Shown one piece after another: positions 23,780-34,399 of a stretch of DNA of 64,000 nucleotides. Location of the stretch: NCBI RefSeq assembly GCF_026230105.1, contig NC_079476.1, positions 5,415,209 to 5,479,208 on the forward strand, given 5' to 3'. The notes under the pieces are model-generated. The model saw only the letters and a program-made list of their open reading frames with translations, did not search any database and was not told where the DNA came from. Position 1 is the first letter of the stretch, and every line of letters begins with the position of its first letter. The stretch comes from Diorhabda sublineata. Lineage: Eukaryota > Arthropoda > Insecta > Coleoptera > Chrysomelidae. The translations under genes and the position numbers were made by a program.

Positions 23780-24060
23780 TTGCAAGCAAAAATATATGAA
23801 GTGAAAAATGTCTTCAGTTCAATCTAGAAACGAATTATCACAAACAGGAAATCATCATCTTGTCCGATAGCCAAGCACATATTAGAGCTCAAGCTCCAAT
23901 GTCATAAAGTCCAAACTGATTTTGGAATGTTTAGAGAAGCTAAACGAACTAGATAAAAAATATAAAGTTACTCTGCAATGAATTCCGGGATACACTGAAG
24001 TGGAGGGAAACGAAATAGCTGATGATTTCAGTACAAAAACGATCGGGAACCTGTTGAGCG
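23780..24060 (+). pseudogene. LINE RNase H domain fragment
   Basis: With one or two frame changes the sequence reads an (A)EIYA-like Glu block, IILSDSQAHIRAL (the second Asp of RNase H) and a decayed VTLQWIPGYTEVEGNEIAD. The last is the WxPGHxxxxGNExAD signature of LINE and retroviral-type RNase H. It probably belongs with the C-terminal type seen at 22.0 and 35.8 kb. Confidence 0.75.
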
Positions 24061-24261
24061 TTCGCTGTGAAGACTTTTTTGTTTTCTGTGTCTTGTTAAT
24101 GATGTATCACTCATCCACTGTATTTTAATAATTCATGCGATTCCAATTAATTTTTCTTGTCTTCAGGAACGAATTCAATCATTTTTCTTGTAAGAAAGGT
24201 TACAACTTTAAGCTTGATGATAGAACTCCATCATTTCATCCATGCCAAGACAATTTTCGGT

Positions 24262-24475
24262 AACTTTTCACTTCCTAGACTTTTATATATGTTTTTCGTG
24301 ATGATTTGTCTTGATTTGAGGTTTCTTTTCAATAAAAATCAGTTTCAAATTACATCTAAAAAAAATACGTCACATTTTACATGTTATTTTAAACTGACTT
24401 TCAAAAGAAAGAGACTTAAAATCAAGACGAATCATCACGTAAAACATATAAAAAGGTCTAAGTAGCAAAAAGTTG
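24262..24475. repeat. Foldback MITE-like hairpin
   Basis: Arms of about 80 bp: 24263-24345 (GACTTTTATATATGTTTTTC then GTGATGATTTGTCTTGATTT) is inverted at 24390-24475. A loop of about 45 bp separates them. No coding capacity. Confidence 0.65.
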
Positions 24476-24599
24476 AAGAAAAATATGTGAAAACTTTCTT
24501 TATCTAAGCTAATCTGATTATCCAAGTGACTCAACCATAGATCATCGATTGATACTAATAGACAATTGCACGATTGCACCGTTTAATAACTGATCTATT

Positions 24600-24990
24600 C
24601 ACGAATCTATTCGAAAAGTAAATTAACTATTTTTGCAGCAGAGGTACAGATCATACGGTGGTAGTTCAGTATTAACCAGAAATTACCAAGTACTATTATT
24701 AACATTATTATTCGAAAATCTTTATGTTCTTGTATTGCAAGGGGCATATTGGTATATTTTGTCTATCAACAACGTACAATAGTATATTCTACAATTTTTC
24801 TGTTCATCTATATACTTTTAAATATAATAAACATATCAAGAATTGCACCTCGGCGATATAAGGTTTGTTCCAACCTGCAAGTCTAGACCGTTCTTGGAAC
24901 GGTTATTGGAAGCGTTTAAATGATGTTTTCTGCGCAATCTCTGACTATGTACGGTTCTGTTGTCAACCAAGTATCGAAAATATAAACTGC
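24600..24990. other. Flank with a possible transposon end
   Basis: 24862-24975 contains TATAAGGTTTGTTCCAACC, whose inverted relative TATAAGTTCGTTCCAACCCA is at 29353-29372. The two may be ends of one disrupted element (see findings). The rest is unremarkable. Confidence 0.35.
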
Positions 24991-24991
24991 T

Positions 24992-25719
24992 CCATCAAGC
25001 TAGCAACCAAATATTCGGAAAAATTAAAAAATAATAAATGAATCGATAGGATTTTTAATGTTCGTTCTGAATATCCAAACCTCGAATTTTCTCCTTGATT
25101 CGACAAAAAGATAGTAATTAAAACCATGGTTGCAAAGTCATCGGCGTGGTTAGATGCAAAGTATAATATGTCAAACTAATATTTGAAATAAAAAAGGAAC
25201 TGGTAGTGCATCTTTGTGTAATAAAAAGTTAATTAAACATTGGAAGTGCATTAGGAAACATGTGACTTTTGAGAGATCCATTTATTACTGTAATTACGTT
25301 AATTAATTAGCAAATAGAACGATCTATTTCATCTATTTCAATCACTTAATTCAAATTGATTCAAGCATCAAAACATCATCAAGTTCTGAGCACGCCAACT
25401 CACAAAATTGTGCGCGATGAATAATCCAGAATAATTAGTTAATAATTTTTTAAGACTTTAGACAAATAGGAAAATATTTTCGAAACGAGTTAATTAGGAG
25501 CATTTGATAGGTATTTTTATTTTTTCCAGACGACACTTTGGGCCGGAAATAAAAAATATTTTCTTATCTGAATTTGCAACCACGGTTTTAATTAATATCA
25601 TTTTATCGAATCAACGAGAAAATTTGGGGCTTACATGTTCAGAACGGGCATTGAAAATCCTCTCGATTCATATATTTTTTTTTATTTTTCCGAATATTTG
25701 GCTGCCAGCTTAATAATGG
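24992..25719. mobile_element. MITE with about 80-bp TIRs
   Basis: 24992-25075 (CCATCAAGCTAGCAACCAAA then TATTCGGAAAAATTAAAAAA) is inverted at 25636-25719 with few mismatches, including ATGAATCGATAGGATTTT. The 728-bp unit has no credible coding frame. A target duplication was not resolved. Confidence 0.7.
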
Positions 25720-26292
25720 AGCTTACGTAAACGATATCCAAGTCTGTTGGAACAAAAAACAGCAGTGATGCCAATCAATTGAAATTTTTTCCCCATGCAT
25801 ATTTTAAAATACCCTAAATTCACATTAAGATGCCCTAAGTTTTTTTGTGATATTCTATTGTTTAAAGTAATAAATTTAATAAATGAAAAGTCTAATTAAA
25901 TAATTTTGAAAAATTAATTCATTTCAATTATAATGGAATAGTTTTAAATAAAATTATTTAAAATGTTACAAAGGATTGATAGAAAATTTTAACTTGTTTA
26001 TTGACTACTTTACATATTAAGTACGTGAAATATTTTAATAAATAGATAAAATGAATAAATGTATATCTATTAGTATTCCCATCTCATTTAATGATTTCAA
26101 GAACTCATCAACTTCTTGATCTTCATTTGCGTCAGAATTTTTTAAGTGGTACATTTTCATAATACCAGAGCATGGAATAAAAATCACACACAAACCAAAA
26201 TTTCTATCTGTACTAAATCTAACCATCATAAAAGTTTGCAGCAATTCTAGAGATAATTTATTTCCCATTTTGTTCTTGAAAACACTAAAAAA

Positions 26293-27690
26293 TGCGGTCC
26301 ATATGTATCAGTTACTATACGAAAAAAACCTGAACCAGGTCGATTTTTATTCTTAAATTGACAATTTACTCTAGCACCCCCTTGAATTATAAGCACCCCC
26401 TCGAACATTTTGAATAAGAAAGGGGGCAAGTGGCACCTTGTGGGAAAGAAATGTTACTCCTCTGTTCAGCAATATAAAATTTATTATGTACTTTTTAATA
26501 TACTTTACAAATAAATTGAATGTTCAAAATGACCAGTATTCACTTCTTGACAATAACCGAGGCGATTTTGGAATTCTCGTACAACATTTTGAATGACCTC
26601 AGAGGTTATTTTGTTTATTTCTTCTGTTATCTTTTTAATCAGCAATATTTTCTAGTCTATTAAAATATACTTAAGATCTTAAATAACCCCATAAGAAGTA
26701 ATCACATCGGGGGTTCTAACCGGCCATTCGATCGTTCCAATCTACCTATTAAAAAAACCTCGTTTAAATTATTACTAACTGTTCACTTCACTTCACTTCA
26801 CTTTTTTAAGATATTGAGTGTGAGTCTCACACATCCATTGAGGTTTTTCTCTGTTCCAATATTTACAGTTATGTTTGTTAATCGTTCCGTTTGAATGGAA
26901 CGTCGCTTCATCAGCTATTTTGTTTATGAACTGCAAATCTGCGTTAATTCTATGCATCATCAATTCACAGAATTCTTGACTTCTGTCATGATCATCTTCA
27001 TGTATGTAAGATGATTTACTTACATCATTGTCGACAGCAAGTCCTCGAGCTGTCTTATACGAATTTTCCTCAAACTCTTGAAGTACATCTAATTTTTTTT
27101 CATCAGTAAATGGAAATTGCCTTCCTGGTTTTTTAATATTTTTTACACGTCCAGTTTCACGAAACTTTCTCTCAATTTTGCTAACGTTGCTGACCAAGGT
27201 ATTTATTATTAAAAATTTCACAAACCTCTTTTTGAGTTCATGTTTGAGCCATAATTAAATTTAATACGCGCACAAATATTATATTTTAGTAACTTCAAAT
27301 ACCTAAAAGACAGCAACCTACCAGATTCATATTAGTAGGCTTTTTGACTAATATTTTAGTACCTTCAACCATTTTTTCCGGAACAAATACAAAATACCTG
27401 ATTATTTCTATTTTGTGATAGATCAAAATTTTACATCTTGAAAATTGTCTCAGTTATGATGGCACCAAATTTAAAAAACTTTATATTGCTTAACAAAGGA
27501 CTTAACACGACTCCCTTTATTATTAAATATTTTTGAGGGACTGCTGGAGGGAGATAACATTTTCATACTGTGAATTGTCAATTTAAGAATAAAAATCGAC
27601 CTGTTTCAGGTTTTTTTTTGACATAGTACATAATAACGCTAAAATTTAATTTATCCCATACATATGGACCCAAGATTAGCTATAGTTTTG
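26293..27690. repeat. Inverted repeat pair flanking a mariner fragment
   Basis: GGTCGATTTTTATTCTTAAA with TTGACAATT at 26338-26366 and GGTCCATATGTAT at 26295 recur in opposite orientation at 27580-27675. Each carries a CCTGAA(C/A)CAGG core. The mariner-like fragment 26515-27252 lies between them, suggesting either an inserted mariner or the subterminal repeats of a larger element. Confidence 0.55.
26515..27252 (-). pseudogene. Mariner-like (DUF4817-type) transposase pseudogene
   Basis: From the ATG at 27252 the protein runs KEVCEIFNNKY, then VSKIERKFRETGRVKNIKKP (the linker after the HTH, about 27185-27125), LDVLQEFEENSYKTARGLAV, INADLQFINKIADEATFHSN (first Asp block, about 26950-26880) and HNCKYWNREKPQWM. 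It then jumps to WPVRTPD (third-Asp block, about 26720) and the tail REFQNRLGYCQEVN near 26550. The second-Asp block is deleted and several frames are needed. The family is common in insects. Confidence 0.8.
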
Positions 27691-27894
27691 AGTATTGATA
27701 AGTTATCGGGCTGTCGAATTTGTATCTTTTTCGTACATCTCCTAAATCGCTTGTTTAAACGAAAAAATTCCGATTAATGAAGTTATTTATATTTTCTCTA
27801 AAAAATACCCTAAAACTTTTTACCCCCGAAAAAATTACCGGTAATTATGCAGATTAACCTCCTCACCTACGATCACCTTGAAATTTCAATATGC

Positions 27895-28490
27895 TGTACA
27901 GTTTTTCTCGCTGAACAAGAATATATATACAATTTACTATAGAAAAGGAGAATACTGAAAAATCGTTTCCTTTTTTGGATACTAAATTTATAAGAAACGA
28001 AAATAATAAAATTTTAATTGACTGGTATAGGAAACCAATAAGTTCTGGAAGATATATCAATTATCATTCATAACATACCCACGTAACACTAAAATTAATT
28101 TAATCAAACAGTCCTCAGAATTTCTGATCCAATTTTTCATAAAAAAAAAACATTAAAATACTTTACAAACTTTTTTATAAAAACTCATATCCTCCATATC
28201 TTTTGAAACGAATTTTGTATAATTCATCTAACCCTGACTTAAACATTGAATTATCATTTTCAAACGTTATTTGTTTATACACTTTTACCATATATAAAAT
28301 CGGTTAATCCCAAATTTTCTGGAATCTTTAAACAACACAAGATTAAATTAGTATACAGTCAAACACTTAATATTCAATCTATTTTTACTAAAGTAACAGA
28401 TAAAACACATATCAATAAATTTCCTAACATAGTATATGTAACGTTTATTTTTAGAAACAACAAAATGATCAATGCATCAATAAGAAAAAT
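27895..28490 (+). pseudogene. Penelope-like element: RT C-terminal part
   Basis: The frame reads ENTEKSFPFLDTKFIRNENN, ILIDWYRKPISSGRYINYHS, then after frameshifts LPYIKSVNPKFSGIFKQHKI and a THINKFPNIVYV-like block just before where the GIY-YIG endonuclease would start. These are the thumb and linker blocks of Penelope-like retroelement reverse transcriptases. The nuclease domain itself was not found. At 28905-28970 the sequence CTCGGAAAATATATTAAAGT resembles a usual Penelope 3' non-coding end. Confidence 0.8.
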
Positions 28491-28559
28491 GATTTAAATA
28501 ACTTTAGTGCAATTTATGTATATCTTTTAGATTTTGAAAAAACAAATTCTATAAAAATT

Positions 28560-28810
28560 CAATGCCATTAACAACCAACTAACCTCACCTATAAATTTCA
28601 ACTTTACTTATAACGACCTAACCTATAAAATTTATTGTCATTTATATTCTAGCCATTGAATATTCAACTACAATCATAACAACCTAACCTACTGAAAAAA
28701 AATTTAAAGTTTAAATATTGAACATCATTTACTACAACTTTTCTTTATCTAACCTATAAAAATTCAATGTCATTCATAATCTAACAAAAATTCAATTATA
28801 TTTCTATCAA
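28560..28810. repeat. Degenerate minisatellite with CCTAACCTATAA units
   Basis: CCTAACCTATAAAA followed by TTCAATGTCATT-like sequence recurs imperfectly about four times with irregular spacing of 45-90 bp. It lies within the 3' part of the Penelope-related region. Confidence 0.5.
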
Positions 28811-29519
28811 CGTCAATTTGAATATTGAATTTTGAAACCTGTGAATTTAATTTTTTTGCAAGAATTAATACGATTCAAAACCACCGAAAATCTTGATAAA
28901 TTATTTCCCTGACGATGAATACAAAAGTATCCGAAAGCTCGGAAAATATATTAAAGTTAGTCCACTTTGGTGTTTCATTGCCACGTTCCCAATAAGAAAC
29001 AGCTCTTATAACGTTGCGGTCGGGAAATGGAAAAAATTAAATAGTGTGTTACTTATACTTTACGAATGTCTAATGCAAAATTAAGTTGCGAGTAGGAGCG
29101 GAGAGTGTCAAATGATTATTTCACAAGTTTTTTGCATCATGTTCATGGTGAAAAACTGTACAACATATTAAAATTTCAAGGTGATCGGAGGTGAGGGGGT
29201 TAAACTGCATAATTATCAAATTTCCAAAATTTTCTCCATAAATTTAGGTAAAAAATCCCCAAGTTGGCATCACTGCAAAACAGAATCGGATGGAACACGT
29301 AATCTCTAATGCGCAGAATCGTCACCATATCAAGGACGGCTTTTTTTGATGGGTTGGAACGAACTTATAATTTCTTTTTAAATCATACCACTCGTCGTCA
29401 CTAGTTATTGTAATCAAAGGTATCGCTTCAATAAAACAATCATCATCGTTGTATTCTTCCAATATAATTTTACATCCCTTAATAGTTTTATGTTTCTTCT
29501 TCTTACTAATGTTTTTCAT

Positions 29520-30100
29520 AGCAGTTCCATATTTTGATTTCGAGCTATAAGAAACAGACCAATATTACAGGAATGAATAAAAATGTAATGACTCTTCAAA
29601 TTTATATTAACTAGTTTACAATGTTAAGAAAAACCCCATCTCTTTCCAATAAAAATTTATTTGTTATGTGCCATTTAAAACAATATATACGCGAGCGAAG
29701 GTCTTGTTGTAACAGGGGTAAATAGTAACAAGCTCTTTTTACTAGTATCTCAAACTTTATTAGCGTATTTCTTTTACTCGATTTGTCCTATAAACCGCGC
29801 CACTTCATGTTTCCATAGCCAGTTTTCCATTCATGCACGCGCTTCATTTTTGCCAGTTAATATAAAATTGCACTGTTGTAAAATTTTGGTTCGCGTTATT
29901 TTTACCGATTAATTTCAAACTTTCTATACCTTATTTACATTCGAATTTATCCATCTCTGATAATGTGTAACAATTTATCTTGATAAATGTTAAAAATCAT
30001 ATCATGAGGTTAGTTGTAACAAAATTCCTGGACTTGTTGTAACGTGTTACTACATGCCCCAAGCTAAAATATAAATACCTACTCATTTTTCATTCCTTTT
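29520..30100. other. Flank containing a repeated TTGTTGTAAC motif
   Basis: CTTGTTGTAACAGGGG (29702) and CTTGTTGTAACGTG (30034) are near-direct repeats ahead of the Tigger-type pseudogene. They may be part of its 5' non-coding region. Nothing else was recognised. Confidence 0.35.
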
Positions 30101-30104
30101 TTCT

Positions 30105-30860
30105 AAAATGAGGGTGTACTCGTATAGAGGAAAGTCAGAGCGATCAACACAAAGTCAAGAAGTCTTCGAGTTAGCTGCAGCAGAAAGATTTTTCGGAAAG
30201 CTAGTCAGACTTTCGTTTCTCCTTATAGACACATAAAGAAAAAAAGAAGTAAAAGTAAAGTAAAGAAACATTCCTCCTTCTTAGCATCAAAATAACATGG
30301 CTGGTACTAACTGGTTCCAAAATTTTATACGCAGAAATCTACATTTATGTTTAAGGACACCAGAAACGACCAGAAAATCGAGCAACGTCTTTCAATACAA
30401 CTAACGTTAATTCATTCTTTGAGATATATCAACAACTTCTTCATCTGTTTAATGATTCTTGAATATGGAACATGGTTGAAAAAGAAGTCACAACGGTTTA
30501 AAAACCTAAGAAAATAGTAGCTACTCGTGGCCAAAAGCAAATTAGAGCTATCATATCGTCTGAGCGAGGACCACTTGTAATAGTTGTTTGTGCCTCTAAT
30601 GCTGCGGGTAATTTTATCCCACTGATATTCGTTTTTTCCAGACTCAAATATTTTGAAATGTTTATTCGTGGTGAATCCCCAGTATGCATTAGAGCTGGTA
30701 ATTCCTCTGGATGGATGACCGAAAAGAATTTTTATGGATCTTTTTATCAAACATGAAAAACCAATCAAGGAAGAACCAGTTCTATTGCTACTTGATAAAA
30801 AAGTCATTGTCATCATATTATCGTTTCCCTCGCACTGCTTCCACAATTTGCAACCATTCA
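30105..30860 (+). pseudogene. Tigger/pogo-type transposase pseudogene
   Basis: The 5' part (30108-30200) resembles the psq-type DNA-binding start (MRVYSYRGKSERS). A gap is followed by the DDE_1 domain: a NMVEKEVTTVQKPKKIVATR block (about 30465-30530), GQKQIRAIISSERG, VCASNAAGNFIPL and SSGWMTEKNFYG (about 30700-30735). A weak second-Asp block (VLLLLDKK, about 30775-30805) ends it. The first catalytic MDE is VEK, so the enzyme is dead. Frames shift at least three times. Confidence 0.75.
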
Positions 30861-30869
30861 AAGCTGGGC

Positions 30870-31700
30870 TACGCTACAGGAGGTAGAAGTTTTAAAAATT
30901 GGAAGAGTTTTAGGAACCCATTGGACTGCAAATAGTTTCATATCTGTGTCAGCTGTTTGGGCATCCTATAAAGTATTAGTTCTACACTTTAAAGAATTTT
31001 CGAATGATCCAACTAGAGACTGCAAAAAAAAACTTTTTCCGACCTACTCAGCAAGATCACAGACACAGATTTGAACTACGCAAACATAAAATTACAACTA
31101 ACAGCTGCTTCATTTGAAGGAAGAAAAACAGTTCCAGGTGGCTTCTCGAAAATAGCTCAAAAAGCAGTAAATAACTCTTTTTTCGGAGTTAGATAAAACA
31201 AAAAACCAGCCATTGAGTCCAAAAATGTTTTACAAGGCACTTAAACTGCTATTGAAACAAGACTCCTTGATCAAAAAACTATGAAAAGATAGCCACGAAA
31301 AGTACCAATAACGTTTAGGAAACACGAAATGAATAAACTTGTTTCAAAGTTTAAAATTAACGAAAGACAGGTAATTATTGGTTTCTGAGTATATATCTAT
31401 TCCAGAGTTTACCCGAAAGCCTCATTCCTTTGAAAGAATCAGTCAACTCGATTGCCATTTCATCGAGTGAATGTGAAAGAGGATTCTCTCAGATGAACTT
31501 AATAATAACACCACTGAGATCTCTACACTCTACAATAGTTTCTGGTCTTTTGTTTGTGAAAATAATGGACCTCCTCTTCGACTGTTTGATCCAAAGAAGT
31601 ATGTTGACTCTTGGCTTGATTCTGGACATCACTCAGCGCTTGCTGTCAAGAATAGGGAGAGAAGTAAAAGCAAATATCATGAAGACACGTTAAAGTTTAG
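30870..31700 (+). pseudogene. hAT-type transposase fragment (KIAA1586-like)
   Basis: EVLKIGRVLGTHWTANSFIS and AVWASYKVLVLHFKEFSNDP (30880-31015) match the middle of the KIAA1586-type hAT proteins, followed by a decayed stretch. The segment SIAISSSECERGFSQMNLII (31440-31510) and a decayed LFDPKKYVDSWL end match the C-terminal hAT dimerisation domain. Multiple frame changes occur between 31020 and 31420. It lies directly downstream of the Tigger remnant in the same orientation, but the two are unrelated superfamilies. No TIRs were found. Confidence 0.75.
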
Positions 31701-31752
31701 GTCTATATTTTAAGAAAAACTTCTAAAGCAAACGGTTATGCTTTTAATAATG

Positions 31753-31758
31753 TTTATT
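31753..31758 (-). terminator. Polyadenylation signal of the 31.8-33.0 kb candidate gene
   Basis: AATAAA on the minus strand, 26 bases beyond the proposed stop codon, a plausible poly(A) signal position. Confidence 0.45.
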
Positions 31759-31784
31759 AAAATGTTTGTGTAAAATAATGTTCC

Positions 31785-32983
31785 CTATTCTCCTGATTCT
31801 TTAAATAGGCAAATATTTTGAAATGTTGTTTGTAGAGAGTAGGAGTAGATGATGAAATAGAGGTCATGTGAACCAGAAGGCTGTAGTTGCCTACTTATTG
31901 TGTTAACTTTGGTAGAGCTTTTGTTACTTTCGATCAAAATGTCACCGTTTTCGTCCACGAAATATGCCGACATAATTTTGTTTATGGGTGGCTCTTTAAT
32001 GGTAATAGTAGAGCTGCAATCATCCAACACTTTGGCTAGTTTTTAATTATTTGTAAGAAAATAGCACATTTTTTATTGGAAGAACCCTAGAATAAGCACT
32101 AGACAAGTAAATCCATAATCCATCAATCAAAAGTAAGTAGAGTCTCACAAAAAAATTGTCTGCACCCATATGGTTAGCGTCTACATCCTGGAGATGATAT
32201 CCATGGATTAGAATTTTGTGGATGGATTAACAATCATCAACCAACGCTGTACAGAGATGAAAACCAATTTAGTGTGGGCATAAAAAAATCCACATGCTAT
32301 TCGAGAATATGCTAGTTAAGGTACTCGGCCATTTAGAAACAACCATTGTATTTTTGGGATTGGCATTTTTGAAACTTTATTTGTAATGGTAAATCCCAGC
32401 TCTCCACCAAAATTTGGCTTTTTGGCAATTTTTGTTATTTTAAATACCTATATTGACCGGAGTAAATAGTTCTTCAGAATATTCTGACAGTTCCAGTTGA
32501 TATTCAAATTTTTTACGTATTTCTACCAACCAGAATATGATAATCAAGTATGGAGCCAAACATATGTAAAAAGCAATAAATGAAAAAATGAAATACAAAC
32601 ACTTTAATATCAAACATGATTTTTTTACCGCATATTTATAGGAAATTTATAAATATGTTATTATATTTTACATAATAAAAAACTTGAAACTAGCTAGACG
32701 AGTAGTATTTGATTCTTTTACAATTTACTTGCCTTTTAGTTTTATCCATCTTATCCAAACAATCAGTGTCGAAGCTATAAAACTTAGTTGAAGGACTTTT
32801 CGTTAAAGGACTTGGTGTACTGGGCGTAGAGGAAGTCGAACCCAATTTAAGACTTCCAGAACTCAACATTCTATGAAAACGTAAACGAAACGGACGTTTT
32901 GGAGAGTTAGGAGACTTAGGAGGTTTGTCTTCCGAAAGTTTCTCATATGAAGGAGAATTTTTTGGATCTTTCGGACTCTCCAT
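31785..32983 (-). CDS. Candidate host gene, two coding exons, Ser/Pro-rich protein of unknown function
   Basis: Proposed coding sequence: exon 32983-32733 joined to 32013-31785 (159 residues). Exon 1 starts MESPKDPKNSPSYEK and is rich in Ser, Pro and Lys with several SP pairs; a basic RPFRLRFHRM segment precedes a Ser/Thr-rich tract. An upstream acceptor (TTTCTTTATTCTAG, ending 32992) 8 bases before the ATG implies a 5' non-coding exon. The donor is the non-canonical but well-formed AG|GCAAGT (32734-32727). The acceptor GATTGCAG ending at 32014 keeps the frame, and a stop at 31787-31785 follows. No domain, signal peptide or membrane segment was recognised. The intron holds no transposon. It is the best candidate for a host gene outside cytochrome c; the splice model is inferred. 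Confidence 0.5.
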
Positions 32984-33329
32984 GCTTCAATCTAGAATAA
33001 AGAAATTTTATTAATATACCATATTCAACAAATAAAGATTGTTGTGATAGCTGCCTCAGGGTTTGATAGTTTACATTTTATAATCGTATTACATGAATGA
33101 TGAATAATGAATGATGAAAGTTTTGATAACGAGGTATCAATATTCACATTTTCATGCCTTGCATCTATATATAGGCCTTACAAACTGTTGTATAATTAAT
33201 TGTGCCACTGCTGAACTTGTAGTCCAAGAGCTGGCACTAATTTTTGAATAGGTATTTTTGGCAAGCTGATAACTTGTCATATACGAAGATATATTCCTTA
33301 CTATAGAACCAAACAAAATTTCAATGTCA

Positions 33330-34181
33330 CAATATTTTATTACTCAACATATTCTCCTCTTAATTGGATACATTTATTACAGCGAACCTGCAATATCTCT
33401 AGACCTCCACAGCTTTTATTACCTCGTCGTTGTAAGTAAATTTACGACCTTTCAAACTTTTTATTCAGTTGAGGAAAGAGATGATAGTCGGAAGGAGCCA
33501 AATCTGGTTAATCAGGAGGGTGTTCTAGTAATTCAACCCCTAAAATCACGAATTTTTTGCATGGCATCATGAGATTTGTGTGCTGGAGTGTTCTACTGCA
33601 AAAAAAATCATGATTACTCTATGGCAATCCCAAAAAACTGAAGCAAGAACTTTTCCAGCAGATTGGATACGAAACTTCTTAGGTCTTGAAGAACCAAAGT
33701 GTCGCCATTCCATCGATTGTTGCTTTGTTTCTGGAACGCAGAAATGTACCCAAGTCTCATCCATAGTATCAATTCGGTTTAATAAGTCTACATCCTTTTC
33801 AAATCGAGCACAGATCGAACGCGATGCTTCTACCCTTGCACGCTTGGTCAACATTCAAACATTTGAGGATCCATTTTGCAACAATTTTTCTCATGTCCAA
33901 ATTGATCAACGCTTTCGTATGAAATATTCAATGCTTCAGATATCTGTTATAGCCCAATTCGCCGGTCTGATAAAATCATTTCATGAACAGCATCGATATT
34001 TTCGGGGATTGACACAGAAACTGGCCTCCCCGATCAGTCATCATCTTCAATGGAAAATTTACCTCTTTTGAAGTTTGCAGTCCAATTTTTCACAATCGCA
34101 TACGAAGGTCTTTGATCACCAAGGGTATTTGATAATGGCTCGATACTCCAATTCTTATATTTTCACAATTTCGGTGGACAT
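33330..34181 (-). pseudogene. Mariner (DD34D-type) transposase pseudogene
   Basis: The ATG at 34181 starts MSTEIVK. The collinear pieces then include SGRPVSV (after the HTH), RARVEASRSICARFEKDVDL, MDETWVHFCVPETKQQSMEW (first Asp, about 33770-33710), SAGKVLASVFWDCH (about 33640-33600), a decayed HKSHxAMQKIRD block and LLPTIISF, which stands for the SPDLAPSDYHLF block read out of frame. The second-Asp block is deleted around 33590. In active mariners of about 345 residues the enzyme cuts TA-flanked elements. Its TIRs were not resolved. Confidence 0.85.
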
Positions 34182-34399
34182 CTGTTATCTTTTAATTTAT
34201 TGTGTAACTCTGGTTTACTTTTTTGACATCAAACTTTACACTGACACTTCTAATTAAATTTCATATTTCTTAGTATGAAATAATTATTTATTGTTTGTCT
34301 TTCTTTTCTGAAGGCAAATTGCAAATTTCCGGATGTTTTAAAACGTTCCCTTTTTATGAAAATTAAAACTTTAAGTCCGTTTACTATCCAAAACTAACA

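Larger units (their letters stand above)
27800..29260. repeat. Inverted repeats around a Penelope fragment
   Basis: 27810-27910 and 29130-29260 are inverted relatives: both contain AAATTTCAAGGTGATCG next to GGTGAGG, with ATGCTGTACAGTTTTTCTC against GAAAAACTGTACAACATAT. Penelope elements are often bounded by such complex long repeats in inverted arrangement. Confidence 0.55.

Noticed and set aside
33580..34071. 163-codon plus-strand frame
   Set aside because: Antisense of the mariner transposase pseudogene with the MDETWVH motif.
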